A stretch of DNA of 64,000 nucleotides from Pseudomonas bubulae (GCF_037023725.1 NZ_CP146077.1:4563001-4627000), one strand, 5' to 3'. Positions 49,596-61,584 are shown, counted from the stretch's first letter. The notes: generated by a model not told the origin, from the sequence alone. A program made the numbers and translations.

Positions 49596-50948
49596 TTACA
49601 GACGGCCCAGATCGTTGATCAAGGCAAGTAACATCACCCCGACCACCAAGCTGATACCGATCTGCATTCCCCAACCCTGCACCCGATCCGACAAGGGGCG
49701 ACCACGCACCCACTCGATCAGATAAAACAACAAATGTCCCCCATCCAGTACAGGTATGGGCAACAAATTCAGAACCCCGAGGCTGATACTCAGATAAGCC
49801 AGGAAATTCAGGAAATCAGCAACACCCGACTGGGCAGAAGCGCCCGCCACTTTAGCAATGGTTATCGGTCCACTCAAGTTTTTTACCGAGAGCTCGCCGA
49901 ACAACATTTTCTTGAGTGAGTCGAGCGTCAATATGCTCATGGTCCAGGTGCGTTTGGCCCCCTCCCCGATTGCCGCGAGCGGGCCATAGCTGACTTCACG
50001 GATCATCGATGGTGGCCAGTCGACACCTTTGACGCCGGCCCCCAGATAACCGGTTGCTGCCTTGCCTTCGCCACGCGCAGCCAGCGTGACCGGAATCTCT
50101 ACCGGCACACCGTCGCGCTCGACATGCAAAACAATACGGGCTTGCGGATGTACCCGCACCCAGTCCACGACCTGCTGCCAGTCCTTGACCGGCTGATCGT
50201 CGATGGCCAGCAGCTTGTCACCGGTTTTAAGCCCGGCAGCCTGGGCAGGGCCTTTAGGGTCGAGTTCTGCCAGAACGGCTGGCAACTCGGGACGCCATGG
50301 GCGAATCCCCAACGACTTGATCGGATCCGGCTCATCAGCGCCCTTGAGCCAGTCTTTCAATACCAACTGACGGGACGTTTCAGCCGTTGTACCCGGCTCA
50401 CGCACCACCACCTGCAACGAACCGCTTTCGCCCAGACGGCGAACCAGCTGCAGGTTGACGTTTGACCAGCCCGTGGTTGGCTCGCCATCGATGGAGACGA
50501 TTTCCTGACCGGCAGTCAGCCCGGCCTGAGCCGCCAGGCTGCCGCTTTCCACTGCACCGATGACCGGCCGCACCTGCTGGCTGCCCATCATTGCCAGCAC
50601 CCAGAAGAACGCCATGGCCAACATGAAGTTGGCAATTGGCCCGGCCGCAACGATGGCAATGCGCTGCCCTACGGTCTTGCGGTTGAACGATTGATCGCGC
50701 TGCTCGGCGGGCACTTCGCCTTCGCGCTCATCGAGCATCTTGACGTAGCCACCCAACGGAATGGCAGCAACTACAAACTCGGTGCCCTGGCGGTCATGCC
50801 AGCGAAGCAGAGGCGTACCGAAGCCCACGGAGAAGCGCAGAACCTTGACGCCACAACGGCGCGCCACCCAAAAGTGACCGAATTCATGAAAAGTGACCAG
50901 CACACCCAATGCCACCAGGGTGCCAACAATCATATAGAGCGCACTCAT
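49596..50948 (-). CDS. rseP: Site-2 intramembrane metalloprotease RseP
   Basis: 450 residues. The zinc motif HEFGH lies in VTFHEFGHFWVARRCG; two periplasmic PDZ domains and the C-terminal LDGGHLLFYLIEW metal motif follow. It cleaves the anti-sigma factor MucA/RseA in envelope stress signalling; in pseudomonads the gene is also called mucP. Confidence 0.95.
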   Translation of the reverse strand: MSALYMIVGTLVALGVLVTFHEFGHFWVARRCGVKVLRFSVGFGTPLLRWHDRQGTEFVVAAIPLGGYVKMLDEREGEVPAEQRDQSFNRKTVGQRIAIVAAGPIANFMLAMAFFWVLAMMGSQQVRPVIGAVESGSLAAQAGLTAGQEIVSIDGEPTTGWSNVNLQLVRRLGESGSLQVVVREPGTTAETSRQLVLKDWLKGADEPDPIKSLGIRPWRPELPAVLAELDPKGPAQAAGLKTGDKLLAIDDQPVKDWQQVVDWVRVHPQARIVLHVERDGVPVEIPVTLAARGEGKAATGYLGAGVKGVDWPPSMIREVSYGPLAAIGEGAKRTWTMSILTLDSLKKMLFGELSVKNLSGPITIAKVAGASAQSGVADFLNFLAYLSISLGVLNLLPIPVLDGGHLLFYLIEWVRGRPLSDRVQGWGMQIGISLVVGVMLLALINDLGRL

Positions 50949-50991
50949 CTACTTTCTCCGCGATTCTGTCCGGTTCCGGCTCACATCACTT

Positions 50992-52179
50992 TCAGCCGTT
51001 ACGACTCAACCACTGTTCAGCCAGCATCCGGGCTTTGCTATCTGCGGCAAATACCGCTTCCAATTCGTCGACGGCCACAACGGGCTCGCTGTTCAATACG
51101 TCTTCGATAATACGCGCGATCTGCGGATAACGGATTCGCCCGTCCAAAAAGGCGGCCACGGCAACTTCGTTTGCCGCATTGAGCATCGCTGGCGCGCTAT
51201 TGCCCGCCATGGCAGCCTCGCGAGCCAGACGCAAACAAGGGAAGCGTTGCTCGTCAGGGCGCTGGAAGTCCAGCCGCGCCACTGCAAACAGGTCCAACGG
51301 CGCAACACCCGAGTCAATCCGCTCAGGCCAGGCCAGGGCATTGGCAATCGGCGTACGCATATCGGGGTTGCCCAACTGGGCCAGCACCGAGCCATCCACA
51401 TAATCGACCAGCGAGTGAATCACGCTTTGCGGATGGATCACCACCTCGACCTGTTCCGGGCGCGCATCAAACAGCCAGCAGGCCTCGATCAGCTCCAGGC
51501 CTTTGTTCATCATGCTGGCCGAATCTACCGAAATCTTGCGCCCCATCGACCAATTGGGATGAGCACAGGCTTGATCCGGCGTGACATGCTCAAGCTCTGC
51601 CAGCGGCGTCTCACGGAATGGACCACCAGAGGCTGTCAGCAAAATCCGACGAACACCGACATTACCCAGGCCACGGGAAAAGTCCCGGGGCAAGCACTGG
51701 AAAATCGCGTTGTGTTCGCTGTCGATGGGCAGCAATACCGAACCGCTGCGACGCACGGCCTGCATAAACAGGTCGCCGGTCATCACCAACGCTTCTTTGT
51801 TGGCCAGCAGGATCTTCTTGCCGGCATTGACCGCCGCCAGTGTCGGGCGCAGGCCTGCGGCACCGACAATTGCCGCCATCACCGAATCCACTTCAGGAGC
51901 CGACGAAACCTGACACAAGCCCTCCTCACCTACCAACACCTCGGTATTGAGCCCGGCTGCGCGCAAATCCGCCTGTAACTGGCTGGCAGCACGCTCATCC
52001 GGCACCACGGCAACCTGCGGCCGGTGCTTGATGCACAAGGCCAGCAGTTCGGCGAGACGGCTGTAGCCTGTCAGGGCAAAGGCCTGATAGCGGTCAGGGT
52101 GACGCGCAATAACATCCAGGGTGCTCAGGCCAATGGAACCCGTAGCCCCCAGAACAGTAATCTGTTGTGGACGGTTCAT
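50992..52179 (-). CDS. ispC: 1-deoxy-D-xylulose 5-phosphate reductoisomerase
   Basis: 395 residues, committed step of the MEP pathway. [18 protein letters not shown] binds [19 protein letters not shown] is the metal/substrate motif. ATG at 52179 overlaps the cdsA stop by 4 nt; a start five codons upstream is less likely. Also called dxr. Confidence 0.96.
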   Translation of the reverse strand: MNRPQQITVLGATGSIGLSTLDVIARHPDRYQAFALTGYSRLAELLALCIKHRPQVAVVPDERAASQLQADLRAAGLNTEVLVGEEGLCQVSSAPEVDSVMAAIVGAAGLRPTLAAVNAGKKILLANKEALVMTGDLFMQAVRRSGSVLLPIDSEHNAIFQCLPRDFSRGLGNVGVRRILLTASGGPFRETPLAELEHVTPDQACAHPNWSMGRKISVDSASMMNKGLELIEACWLFDARPEQVEVVIHPQSVIHSLVDYVDGSVLAQLGNPDMRTPIANALAWPERIDSGVAPLDLFAVARLDFQRPDEQRFPCLRLAREAAMAGNSAPAMLNAANEVAVAAFLDGRIRYPQIARIIEDVLNSEPVVAVDELEAVFAADSKARMLAEQWLSRNG

Positions 52180-52982
52180 GAAGCCGCCATCCACAGCAAT
52201 ACAGCAAATACCGGGATCGCCGCCGTCAGGCTGTCGATACGATCCAGTACACCACCATGGCCCGGCAGCAGGTTACTGCTGTCTTTGACCCCGGCCTGGC
52301 GTTTGAACATGCTTTCCGTGAGGTCGCCCACCACCGAAATCAGGACGATCACAGCAGCGCCCAGCAGTGCAACAAACATCTGCGAAGCGCTCCAGTCACG
52401 CACTATACCCACGACCGCGGTGATCAGCAGGCTGAGCAACAGACCGCCAAATACACCTTCCCAGCTTTTGCCCGGGCTGACCTTGGGGGCAAGCTTGCGC
52501 TTGCCGAATTTGCGCCCGGAAAAATAGGCACCAATATCTGCGCCCCATACCAGAACCATCACCGCCATGATCAGCCAGTTGCCCAGCGGCATCGCCTTGA
52601 TCAGGACCAGCCCTTGCCAGGCCGGCAGCAGGATCAACAGACCGATCACCAGCCTGGCCGCCATACTCGACCAGTGCGCAGCCGATTGCGGAAAGGTCAG
52701 CACCAGAAAGGTCGCTGTCGCCCACCACAACACCGCCGCGCCCAGCACCCAGGGCGCCAGATCGGGGAATATATGCAGCCCCAACAGCAGCGCGGCCACT
52801 ACTACAGCAAACAGCACCCGTGCACCTTGCGCCTCAAAGCCGGCAAGACGCGCCCACTCCCAGGCACCCAGGGTCACGACCAGGCCAATAAACAGCGCAA
52901 AGCCGCTGCCCTCGAGCAGGAAAAAGCCACACAAGGCAATTGGCAGCAAGATAAGTGCAGTGATGATTCTTTGTTTAAGCAT
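52176..52982 (-). CDS. cdsA: Phosphatidate cytidylyltransferase CdsA
   Basis: 268-residue membrane enzyme making CDP-diacylglycerol. About eight hydrophobic segments; the signature near the end is [20 protein letters not shown] and [13 protein letters not shown]. It overlaps uppS by one base. Confidence 0.95.
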   Translation of the reverse strand: MLKQRIITALILLPIALCGFFLLEGSGFALFIGLVVTLGAWEWARLAGFEAQGARVLFAVVVAALLLGLHIFPDLAPWVLGAAVLWWATATFLVLTFPQSAAHWSSMAARLVIGLLILLPAWQGLVLIKAMPLGNWLIMAVMVLVWGADIGAYFSGRKFGKRKLAPKVSPGKSWEGVFGGLLLSLLITAVVGIVRDWSASQMFVALLGAAVIVLISVVGDLTESMFKRQAGVKDSSNLLPGHGGVLDRIDSLTAAIPVFAVLLWMAAS

Positions 52983-53737
52983 TAAATCCGGGCTCCAGCC
53001 TCAACCTGCTCGCTCGTTTTACCGAAGCGGCGCTGGCGAGAAGCGAAATCAGCCAATGCGTGCTGCATGGCCTCGTGTTTGAAGTCCGGCCAGAACAGGT
53101 CGGAGAAGTACAACTCGGAATAGGCCAGCTGCCACAGCAAGAAATTGCTGATGCGGTGCTCGCCACCGGTGCGGATACACAGATCGGGCAATGGCAGATC
53201 ACCCGTTACCAAACAGGTTTGCAGCAAACCCGGAGTGATATCCTCCGGCTGCAAGTGCCCTGTCTGGACTTGACGCGCCAACTGCTGCGCGGCCTGCGCG
53301 ATATCCCACTGGCCACCGTAATTGGCGGCAATCTGCAAGACAAAGCGGCCTTCGCCCACTGTCATTGCTTCCGCTTCACGCATCGCCTTTTGCAAATCGG
53401 GATGAAAGCGCGAGCGGTCGCCAATGATCCGCAGGCTGATCTCGTTTTCGTTGAGGCGCTTGGCCTCACGACGCAGCGCCCTGAAAAACAGGTCCATCAA
53501 GGCACTGACTTCAGCGGCGGGCCGCTGCCAGTTTTCACTGGAAAACGCGAACAGGGTCAGTACCTCGACCCCGGCTCCGGCACACACTTCAATGACCGCG
53601 CGAACTGCATCCACACCCGCTTTATGCCCGGCAACACCTGGCAGAAAGCGTTTTTTTGCCCAGCGATTATTACCGTCCATGATGATCGCGACATGTCGCG
53701 GAACAGATGACGGGTCAGCCTGCTTCGTCTTTTCCAT
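52982..53737 (-). CDS. uppS: Undecaprenyl diphosphate synthase
   Basis: 251-residue cis-prenyltransferase producing the lipid carrier for peptidoglycan and O-antigen. HVAIIMDGNNRWAKKRFLPG has the catalytic Asp; LTLFAFSSENWQRP and DLCIRTGGEHRISNFLLWQ are conserved. It lies 15 bp after frr. Confidence 0.96.
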   Translation of the reverse strand: MEKTKQADPSSVPRHVAIIMDGNNRWAKKRFLPGVAGHKAGVDAVRAVIEVCAGAGVEVLTLFAFSSENWQRPAAEVSALMDLFFRALRREAKRLNENEISLRIIGDRSRFHPDLQKAMREAEAMTVGEGRFVLQIAANYGGQWDIAQAAQQLARQVQTGHLQPEDITPGLLQTCLVTGDLPLPDLCIRTGGEHRISNFLLWQLAYSELYFSDLFWPDFKHEAMQHALADFASRQRRFGKTSEQVEAGARI

Positions 53738-53752
53738 AAAACGCCCTGACCC

Positions 53753-54310
53753 TTATACGGCCATCAGGTCCGCTTCTTTCTGCTTGGTGGCAACTTCGAT
53801 ATCCGCCACGGCCTTGTCGGTCAGCTTCTGGATATCATCAGCAGCACGACGCTCTTCGTCTTCGCTGATTTCCTTTTCCTTGACCAGGTCTTTCAATTGG
53901 CTCAAGGCGTCGCGACGGATATTGCGCACGGCAATACGGGCATCTTCAGCTGCATCACGGGCCTGCTTGGCGAAAACCTTGCGGGTTTCTTCAGTCAGGG
54001 CCGGCATGGAGATCAGCAGCAGCTCACCCAGGTTGGTCGGGTTCAGGTTCAGACCGGCGCTCTGGATGGCCTTGTCGACTGCGCCCAGCATGTTGCGCTC
54101 GAACGCTACAACTTGAAGGGTGCGAGAGTCTTTAACGGTGATGTTGGCGACCTGGCTGATCGGAGTATCCGAGCCATAGTAAGGCACCATCACGCTGCCC
54201 AGAATGCTCGGGTGAGCCTTGCCGGTACGGATCTGGCCAAATGCATGGGCCAGGGATTCCAGCGACTTCTGCATACGCGTTTGAGCGTCTTTCTTGATTT
54301 CGTTGATCAT
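53753..54310 (-). CDS. frr: Ribosome recycling factor
   Basis: 185 residues, [20 protein letters not shown], with [20 protein letters not shown] and the C-terminal helical pair rich in charged residues. It disassembles post-termination ribosomes with EF-G. It overlaps the pyrH stop by 4 nt. Confidence 0.97.
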   Translation of the reverse strand: MINEIKKDAQTRMQKSLESLAHAFGQIRTGKAHPSILGSVMVPYYGSDTPISQVANITVKDSRTLQVVAFERNMLGAVDKAIQSAGLNLNPTNLGELLLISMPALTEETRKVFAKQARDAAEDARIAVRNIRRDALSQLKDLVKEKEISEDEERRAADDIQKLTDKAVADIEVATKQKEADLMAV

Positions 54311-55050
54311 TGTTGACCTTCCTCGATCAGAGTACCTTCAGCGCCGCCATGGACAATATTAAGCAGGGCGCCGGGCTTGTTCATATTAAATACACGCAAT
54401 GGCATTTTGTGGTCGCGGCACAGACAGATGGCCGTCAGGTCCATAACACCCAGTTTGCGATCCAGTACTTCATCGTAAGTCAGATGATCGAACTTCTCGG
54501 CATGCGGGTCTTTGAATGGATCTGCGGTGTACACGCCGTCAACCTTGGTTGCCTTGAGCACGACATCAGCGTCGATTTCAATGGCACGCAAGCATGCTGC
54601 CGAATCCGTCGTGAAGAAAGGATTACCGGTGCCTGCAGCGAAAATCACCACATCCTTGGCATTCAGGTGGCGCATGGCCTTGCGACGATCGTAATGATCG
54701 GTCACACCAACCATGGAAATGGCCGACATAACGATGGCGGAGATATTCGCACGTTCCAGCGCATCGCGCATGGCCAGGGCGTTCATCACGGTAGCCAGCA
54801 TGCCCATATGGTCGCCAGTCACACGATCCATACCGGCGGCGCTCAATGCAGCACCACGGAACAGGTTGCCACCACCAATCACCAGTCCTACCTGAACGCC
54901 GATGCCGACCAGTTGGCCCACTTCCAGCGCCATGCGGTCGAGCACCTTGGGATCGATCCCGAACTCTTCAGAGCCCATCAGGGCTTCGCCGCTTAGCTTG
55001 AGTAGAATGCGTTTATAGCGAGCTTGATAACCACTGCCCTGCTGAGCCAT
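54307..55050 (-). CDS. pyrH: UMP kinase
   Basis: 247-residue amino-acid-kinase-fold enzyme. [13 protein letters not shown] and [14 protein letters not shown] bind phosphate; [16 protein letters not shown] is the nucleotide site. ATG at 55050 ([13 protein letters not shown]) is chosen; an extension upstream is not conserved. Confidence 0.96.
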   Translation of the reverse strand: MAQQGSGYQARYKRILLKLSGEALMGSEEFGIDPKVLDRMALEVGQLVGIGVQVGLVIGGGNLFRGAALSAAGMDRVTGDHMGMLATVMNALAMRDALERANISAIVMSAISMVGVTDHYDRRKAMRHLNAKDVVIFAAGTGNPFFTTDSAACLRAIEIDADVVLKATKVDGVYTADPFKDPHAEKFDHLTYDEVLDRKLGVMDLTAICLCRDHKMPLRVFNMNKPGALLNIVHGGAEGTLIEEGQQ

Positions 55051-55201
55051 TGCGAATCTCTCCTGCCGCGTTTTATAGATAATCTGTGCGAGGTCATTTT
55101 TCAACCCGCGCTTGTTCTAGCTGTGGCACTGCACAGCAGCACCATCGGAACACGATTTTGCAAACCGGTTCCGCCGAGAAGGAAAAATCCCCTCCCATTT
55201 G

Positions 55202-55235
55202 AAAAGAGGCTGCGCGCGTGAGCGGGCAGCCTCTT
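55202..55235 (-). terminator. Terminator after tsf
   Basis: AAGAGGCTGC and GCAGCCTCTT pair across 12 nt, with TTTT following on the minus strand; 24 bp past the tsf stop. It separates rpsB-tsf from pyrH-frr. Confidence 0.85.
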
Positions 55236-55258
55236 CGGGTCGACAGTTTAGAACCGTC

Positions 55259-56128
55259 TTATTGCTTGCTTGCAGCCACTTGAGCAGCAACTTCAGCAGC
55301 GAAGTCGTCAACTGGCTTCTCGATGCCATCACCTACTTTGAAGTAAGTGAAGGAAACGATTTCAGCGCCGGCTTTCTTGGCCAGATCGCCGACCTTGATT
55401 TCCGGGTTCTTGACGAACGCTTGCTCAACCAGGCTGGCTTCAGCCAGGAACTTGCTGATACGACCGGCAACCATTTTTTCAACGATTTCGGCTGGCTTGC
55501 CTTTGATCTTGTCTTCGTTGAGGCTCATGAACACGGTTTTTTCGCGTTCGATGGCATCAGCGGAAACTTGCGAAGGCAGCAGGAACTCAGGGTTGCTTGC
55601 AGCTACGTGCATGGCGATGTCACGAGCCAGCTCAGCGTTGCCGCCTTTCAGAGCTACAACAACACCGATCTTGTTGCCGTGCAGGTAAGCATCAACAACG
55701 TCACCTTCGATGCGGGCCAGACGACGGATGTTGACGTTCTCGCCTACTTTACCAACCAGAACCAGACGATCAGCTTCTTGAGCAGCGATCAGCGGAGCTG
55801 CGTCGGTCAGTTTGTCAGCGAACGCTTTTTCAACGCTGTCAGCAACGAATTTTTTGAAGTCGTCTTGCAGAGCCAGGAAGTCGGTTTGCGAGTTGACTTC
55901 AAGAATTACAGCCGACTTGTTGTCGTCTGCAACTTTAACTGCGATAGCGCCTTCAGCAGCAACGTTACCTGCTTTTTTGGCTGCCTTGATGGCGCCCGAA
56001 GCACGCATGTCATCAATGGCTTTTTCGATGTCGCCGCCAGCCTTGGTCAAGGCTTTCTTGCAGTCCATCATGCCTTCGCCAGTACGCTCACGCAGTTCTT
56101 TAACCAACGCTGCAGTAATCTCTGCCAT
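55259..56128 (-). CDS. tsf: Elongation factor Ts
   Basis: 289 residues. MAEITAALVKELRERTGEGM opens the protein, with MDCKKALTKAGGDIEKAIDD and the TDFLA motif (EVNSQTDFLALQ) for EF-Tu contact. It regenerates EF-Tu-GTP. ATG at 56128 with GAGG upstream is used; 11 upstream in-frame residues are rejected. Confidence 0.97.
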   Translation of the reverse strand: MAEITAALVKELRERTGEGMMDCKKALTKAGGDIEKAIDDMRASGAIKAAKKAGNVAAEGAIAVKVADDNKSAVILEVNSQTDFLALQDDFKKFVADSVEKAFADKLTDAAPLIAAQEADRLVLVGKVGENVNIRRLARIEGDVVDAYLHGNKIGVVVALKGGNAELARDIAMHVAASNPEFLLPSQVSADAIEREKTVFMSLNEDKIKGKPAEIVEKMVAGRISKFLAEASLVEQAFVKNPEIKVGDLAKKAGAEIVSFTYFKVGDGIEKPVDDFAAEVAAQVAASKQ

Positions 56129-56278
56129 TTCAAAATTCCTCTTGGATAGGTTTTCAACCATTCCACCCGACCGAACGGGCGTTCAATTCGTTTGAAGCGC
56201 ACCCCGAATCAACCGTGCAGGTCGCCATCTGATACAGATACAACAAACAGGGTTACAACAAATGGATTTCGAGGTGGC

Positions 56279-56303
56279 AAAAAGGGGGCCAAGCCCCCTT
56301 TTT
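56279..56303. terminator. Bidirectional hairpin between rpsB and tsf
   Basis: AAAAAGGGGGC-CAA-GCCCCCTTTTT. On the minus strand it follows the rpsB stop by 31 bp and precedes tsf by 150 bp, so it probably attenuates tsf relative to rpsB. Confidence 0.85.
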
Positions 56304-56334
56304 GCGTACTGAGTAAACGCTAGGCGTTAATTAC

Positions 56335-57078
56335 TCAGCCTTCAACTACCGCTGCAGCTGGAGCTTCTTCGACGAAAACGTCGGTGCCGCCAGCAACGTG
56401 GTTACGGCCTTTGATCACAGCATCAGCCATCGCACCCATGTACAGCTGGATAGCGCGGATTGCGTCATCGTTACCCGGGATGATGTAGTCAACACCTTCT
56501 GGGCTGCTGTTGGTATCGACAACGCCGATTACCGGGATACCCAACTTGTTAGCTTCGGTGATCGCGATACGCTCGTGGTCAACGTCGATAACGAACAGAG
56601 CGTCTGGCAGACCGCCCATGTCCTTGATACCACCCAGGCTACGATCCAGCTTCTGCAGATCGCGAGTGCGCATCAGCGCCTCTTTCTTGGTCAGCTTGGC
56701 GAAAGTACCGTCTTCTGCCTGGATTTCAAGGTCACGCAGACGCTTGATCGAAGCACGAATGGTTTTGAAGTTGGTGAGCATGCCGCCCAACCAGCGGTGA
56801 TCCACGTACGGCGAACCGCAACGTGCTGCTTCTTCAGCAACGATCTTGCCAGCGGAACGCTTGGTGCCGACGAACAGAATCTTGTTTTTGCCCTGGGCCA
56901 GGCGCTCAACGAAAGTCAGAGCTTCGTTGAACATTGGCAGGGTTTTTTCAAGGTTGATGATGTGGATCTTGTTACGCGCGCCAAAGATGTATTTACCCAT
57001 CTTCGGGTTCCAGTAACGGGTTTGGTGACCGAAGTGCACACCGGCCTTCAGCATATCGCGCATGTTGACTTGGGACAT
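56335..57078 (-). CDS. rpsB: 30S ribosomal protein S2
   Basis: 247 residues: [36 protein letters not shown], then the coiled-coil and the [20 protein letters not shown] segment of S2. It heads the long minus-strand gene series, divergent from map. Confidence 0.97.
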   Translation of the reverse strand: MSQVNMRDMLKAGVHFGHQTRYWNPKMGKYIFGARNKIHIINLEKTLPMFNEALTFVERLAQGKNKILFVGTKRSAGKIVAEEAARCGSPYVDHRWLGGMLTNFKTIRASIKRLRDLEIQAEDGTFAKLTKKEALMRTRDLQKLDRSLGGIKDMGGLPDALFVIDVDHERIAITEANKLGIPVIGVVDTNSSPEGVDYIIPGNDDAIRAIQLYMGAMADAVIKGRNHVAGGTDVFVEEAPAAAVVEG

Positions 57079-57447
57079 GATAGTTCCTTAATAAGTCGGG
57101 TTAGGCCTCCACGTATCCCAACGACCAACCAGCAGCTTCAAAGCTGAAGGCACCCAGGTCATCGTGTCGACACGTGTGTGGGTTTGTGCTCTGCGGGCTA
57201 TACCCGCAAAGCGGCGCATTTTATACCACAAGATGCATTAAAAACGAAGTGTGAATTCAGACTTTATTGCTAAAGCGTTGCCCTGCAAGGGCTTACGCCT
57301 GGCTTGCTCTTGCTTCTTGTCCAACAATACCACTTCCACCAGCAAAATATTCCAAACACCGAGCAAGCCCATAACAGCGTCGGAGCCAGACGGCCGCACA
57401 ACACAACAAGTCTGACACCTGGGCCAGGGCCGCTTCTGAATTGACCG
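57079..57447. other. rpsB upstream region without a gene
   Basis: About 370 bp upstream of rpsB hold its promoter and leader. I see no convincing gene; short frames lack ribosome sites and typical composition. The segment 57107-57200 is the likely rpsB 5' leader. Next comes repeat copy E. Confidence 0.5.
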
Positions 57448-57748
57448 AACAGGCCGGCCGGTCGGCCGCCTCGGGGCGCTGTGCACTTGATCTGCCCGCC
57501 CCTTCGGGAGGCCGAGAGGAGGTTATGGGGAGTGGGTCGACCGGCATGGATGCCGGGAGAGCCGCGATGGGCCATGGATGGCCCGTGGCGGCGGGCCCAC
57601 GGAGCAGAGCCGGAGCGAGGGAACCTGAGCGCAGCGAAGGCCGTACGATGGGGCGAGGACCTTTTGGTTCCTTTTGGGTCCTTCCAAAAGGGACTCGACG
57701 TAAGGTCGAAACCATAGTCTCAGTTAGACACAAATGCTGGATATGTAC
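57448..57748 (+). repeat. ~300-bp structured dispersed repeat, copy E
   Basis: 301 bp, plus strand, far from copies A-D, in the rpsB-map divergent gap. Its 3' hairpins are CCTTTTGG-GTCCTT-CCAAAAGG and TCGAC-GTAAG-GTCGA. The rest of the gap (57749-58017) holds the map leader with TTAGAAT near 57930 as a possible -10. Confidence 0.92.
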
Positions 57749-58017
57749 GCGCAATGCCATTTAAAACTACCGAGTACATACCTATTCGGCCTCACGAAGG
57801 GCGAAAAAATCAAAAGCGCGGGCTTCGGCCGCTTACCTTATTCGCGCGGGGCCTTGGAATAGAACCAGGATGCTCCTATCTATTAAGAGAAGCGATGGCT
57901 ACAGGCCCACGACTAACGCCGACCGTCTGTTAGAATCGTACTTTTATGACGGCGTGCCGCGATTCACAGCACGCCCGCAATCCTGATGATGAGCGCCAAC
58001 GCGCGAAGAGAGCCCGA

Positions 58018-58800
58018 ATGACCGTCACCCTCAAAACCCCAGAGGACATCGCAAAAATGCGTATCGCCGGCAAACTGGCCGCCGAAGTCCTGGAAATGAT
58101 CGCCGAGTACGTAAAACCCGGCGTCACCACTGAAGAGCTGGATCGCATCTGCCATGACTATATCGTCAATGTGCAAAAGGCCATCCCTGCCCCGCTCAAC
58201 TATAAAGGCTTTCCCAAGTCGATCTGCACCTCGATCAATCACGTGGTATGCCACGGCATCCCGGGCGACAAGGTGTTGAAGGACGGCGACACCCTGAACA
58301 TCGACGTCACCGTGATCAAGGACGGCTACCACGGCGACACCAGCCGCATGTTCCACGTCGGCAAGGTTCCGGTATGGGCCGAGCGCCTGTCGCAAGTGAC
58401 CCAGGAATGCATGTACAAGGCTATCGAAATCGTTAAACCGGGCTGCCGCCTGGGCGATATCGGCGAAGTGATCCAGAAGCACGCTGAAAAGAACGGTTTT
58501 TCTGTAGTACGCGAGTTCTGCGGCCACGGTATCGGCAAGGTATTCCACGAAGAGCCGCAGATCCTGCACTACGGCCGCGCTGGCACCGGTATGGAGCTCA
58601 AGGCCGGCATGACTTTCACCATCGAGCCGATGATCAATCAGGGCAAGGCCGACACCAAGGTGCTGGGCGACGGCTGGACCGCCATCACCAAGGACCGCAA
58701 GCTGTCTGCCCAGTGGGAACACACCCTGCTGGTCACCGACACCGGTTACGAAATTTTCACCCTGCGCAGCGATGACACCATCCCCCGCGTTTCGGCCTGA
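58018..58800 (+). CDS. map: Type I methionine aminopeptidase
   Basis: 260 residues. It removes the initiator Met. Metal ligands appear in LNIDVTVIKDGYHGDTSRMF, FCGHGIGKVFHEEPQILHYG and TFTIEPMINQG. ATG at 58018 (MTVTLKTPEDIAKMRIAGKL) fits the family; an upstream in-frame start is not conserved. Confidence 0.96.
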   Translation: MTVTLKTPEDIAKMRIAGKLAAEVLEMIAEYVKPGVTTEELDRICHDYIVNVQKAIPAPLNYKGFPKSICTSINHVVCHGIPGDKVLKDGDTLNIDVTVIKDGYHGDTSRMFHVGKVPVWAERLSQVTQECMYKAIEIVKPGCRLGDIGEVIQKHAEKNGFSVVREFCGHGIGKVFHEEPQILHYGRAGTGMELKAGMTFTIEPMINQGKADTKVLGDGWTAITKDRKLSAQWEHTLLVTDTGYEIFTLRSDDTIPRVSA

Positions 58801-58855
58801 AACTTGCGTGTTTTCACCGTTTAGCCCGTAAAACCCAGCACAGGAATGCCAATCG

Positions 58856-61558
58856 ATGCCGCAGGTGGATCCAGAACTTTTTGACCGCGGCCAGTTCCAG
58901 GCCGAGCTGGCATTAAAGGCGAGCCCCATTGCCGCTTTCAAAAAGGCGATCCGCCAGGCTCGGGAGGTACTCGACGAACGCTTCAAAAAGGGGCGTGATA
59001 TTCGCCGCCTGATCGAAGACCGTGCATGGTTCGTCGACAACATCCTGCAACAGGCGTGGGACCAGTTCAGCTGGAGCGCTGAGGCCGACATCGCGCTGGT
59101 CGCCGTCGGCGGCTATGGCCGCGGCGAGTTGCACCCTTATTCCGATATCGATTTGCTGATACTGCTGGACAACGCAGATCACGAAGTTTTCCGTGATTCC
59201 ATTGAGCGTTTTCTGACACTTCTATGGGACATAGGCCTAGAAGTAGGTCAGAGCGTGCGCTCGGTGGATGAGTGCGCAGAGCAGGCCCGCGCCGACCTGA
59301 CCATCATCACCAACTTGATGGAAAGCCGCACCGTGGCGGGCCCCGAGCATTTGCGTCAGCGCATGCTGGACGTCACCAGCACCGCCCACATGTGGCCCAG
59401 CAAGGAGTTTTTCCTGGCCAAGCGCGCCGAGCAAAAGGCCCGCCACCACAAGTACAACGACACCGAGTACAACCTGGAGCCTAACGTCAAGGGTTCGCCC
59501 GGCGGCCTGCGTGATATCCAGACCATTTTGTGGGTAGCCCGCCGCCAGTACGGCACCCTGAATTTGCGCGCCCTTGCCGGCGAAGGCTTTCTGGTAGAAA
59601 GCGAGCACGCCCTGCTGGCCTCGTCCCAGGAATTTTTGTGGAAGGTGCGCTACGCCCTGCACATGCTTGCCGGGCGTGCCGAAGACCGTCTGCTGTTCGA
59701 CCACCAGCGCAGCATCGGCGAACTGCTCGGCTTTGCCGGCGAAGACGCCAAGCAGACCATCGAAAATTTCATGCAGCAGTACTACCGGGTGGTCATGAGC
59801 ATTGCCCAGCTCAGCGACCTGATCATCCAGCACTTCGAAGAGGTGATCCTCGCTCCCGAGGACGAAGCGCCGCCAACCCCGTTGAACTCGCGCTTCCAGT
59901 TGCACGATGGCTATATCGAAGCCACCAGCGACCACGTGTTCAAGCGCACCCCCTTCGCCATGCTGGAAATCTTCCTGCTGATGGCACAGCACCCCGAGAT
60001 CAAGGGCGTGCGGGCCGACACCATCCGCCTGCTACGCGAACATCGCTACCTGATCGACGAAGATTTCCGCAAAGACATCCGCAACACCAGCCTGTTTATC
60101 GAACTGTTCAAGTGCAAGATCGGCATCCACCGCAACCTGCGCCGGATGAACCGTTACGGCATCCTGGGCCGTTACCTGCCCGAGTTTGGTTTTATCGTCG
60201 GGCAAATGCAGCATGACCTGTTCCACATTTATACGGTCGATGCCCACACCCTGAACCTGATCAAACACCTGCGTAAGCTGCAATACACCCAGGTATCGGA
60301 GAAATTCCCGCTCGCCAGCAAGTTGATGGCCAAGCTGCCCAAGCCCGAGCTGATCTACCTGGCCGGGCTGTACCACGATATCGGCAAGGGCCGCCACGGC
60401 GACCATTCCGAAATCGGTGCCGTGGATGCAGAAGCGTTCTGCATCCGTCATCAGTTGCCGCAGTGGGACACGCGCCTGATCGTGTGGCTGGTACAAAACC
60501 ACCTGGTGATGTCCACCACCGCCCAGCGCAAGGACCTGTCCGACCCGCAGGTCATCCATGATTTTGCCCAGATTGTGGTGGACGAAACCCACCTCGACTA
60601 CCTCTATGTGCTGACTGTCGCCGATATCAACGCCACCAACCCGACGCTGTGGAATTCCTGGCGCGCCAGCCTGTTGCGCCAGCTCTACACCGAGACCAAG
60701 CGTGCCTTGCGTAGAGGCCTGGAAAACCCGGTGGACCGCGAAGAACAGATCCGCCAGACGCAAAGTGCGGCGCTGGATATTCTGGTGCGCGGGGGTACCG
60801 ACCAGGATGACGTGGAACAGCTCTGGTCACAGCTGGGCGACGACTATTTCCTGCGACACTCCTCTGCCGACGTGGCCCTGCATACCGAAGCCATCCTGCA
60901 GCAGCCTGCCGATGGCGGCCCGCTGGTGCTGATCAAGGAAACCACCCAGCGGGAGTTCGAGGGCGGCACGCAGATCTTCATCTATGCACCCGACCAGCAC
61001 GACTTCTTCGCCGTGACAGTGGCCGCCATGGACCAGCTCAACCTGAACATCCATGACGCACGCATTATCACCTCCAGCAGCCAGTTCACCCTCGACACCT
61101 ATATCGTGCTCGACAACGATGGCGGCTCGATTGGTAACAACCCGGCGCGTATCGAAAAAATCCGCAAGGGGCTGACCGAAGCCCTGCGCAACCCGGACGA
61201 CTACCCGACCATCATCCAGCGCCGCGTGCCGCGCCAGCTCAAGCACTTTGCCTTTGCGCCCCAGGTCACGATCCATAACGACGCCCAGCGCCCGGTGACC
61301 GTGCTGGAGCTCAGCGCCCCCGACCGCCCGGGCCTGCTGGCTCGCATCGGAATGATCTTTCTGGAGTTTGATCTGTCGCTGCAGAACGCCAAGATTGCCA
61401 CCCTGGGTGAACGCGTCGAAGACGTCTTTTTCATTACCGATGCAAACAACCAGCCGCTGTCCGACCCGCAGCTGTGCATGCGTTTGCAGGAAGCGATCGT
61501 CGAGCAACTGACGGTCAATCAGGATTCAACCCCAGAACCGTGGCGCCTGAGCATTTAA
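58856..61558 (+). CDS. glnD: PII uridylyltransferase/uridylyl-removing enzyme GlnD
   Basis: 900-residue nitrogen sensor that modifies PII proteins in response to glutamine. The N-terminal nucleotidyltransferase has [17 protein letters not shown]; a central HD domain has [14 protein letters not shown]; two C-terminal ACT domains include [20 protein letters not shown]. Full length. It lies between map and dapC as in P. aeruginosa. Confidence 0.97.
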   Translation: MPQVDPELFDRGQFQAELALKASPIAAFKKAIRQAREVLDERFKKGRDIRRLIEDRAWFVDNILQQAWDQFSWSAEADIALVAVGGYGRGELHPYSDIDLLILLDNADHEVFRDSIERFLTLLWDIGLEVGQSVRSVDECAEQARADLTIITNLMESRTVAGPEHLRQRMLDVTSTAHMWPSKEFFLAKRAEQKARHHKYNDTEYNLEPNVKGSPGGLRDIQTILWVARRQYGTLNLRALAGEGFLVESEHALLASSQEFLWKVRYALHMLAGRAEDRLLFDHQRSIGELLGFAGEDAKQTIENFMQQYYRVVMSIAQLSDLIIQHFEEVILAPEDEAPPTPLNSRFQLHDGYIEATSDHVFKRTPFAMLEIFLLMAQHPEIKGVRADTIRLLREHRYLIDEDFRKDIRNTSLFIELFKCKIGIHRNLRRMNRYGILGRYLPEFGFIVGQMQHDLFHIYTVDAHTLNLIKHLRKLQYTQVSEKFPLASKLMAKLPKPELIYLAGLYHDIGKGRHGDHSEIGAVDAEAFCIRHQLPQWDTRLIVWLVQNHLVMSTTAQRKDLSDPQVIHDFAQIVVDETHLDYLYVLTVADINATNPTLWNSWRASLLRQLYTETKRALRRGLENPVDREEQIRQTQSAALDILVRGGTDQDDVEQLWSQLGDDYFLRHSSADVALHTEAILQQPADGGPLVLIKETTQREFEGGTQIFIYAPDQHDFFAVTVAAMDQLNLNIHDARIITSSSQFTLDTYIVLDNDGGSIGNNPARIEKIRKGLTEALRNPDDYPTIIQRRVPRQLKHFAFAPQVTIHNDAQRPVTVLELSAPDRPGLLARIGMIFLEFDLSLQNAKIATLGERVEDVFFITDANNQPLSDPQLCMRLQEAIVEQLTVNQDSTPEPWRLSI

Positions 61559-61584
61559 CCGCCGCCGAGTGAGACCCGCACCCC

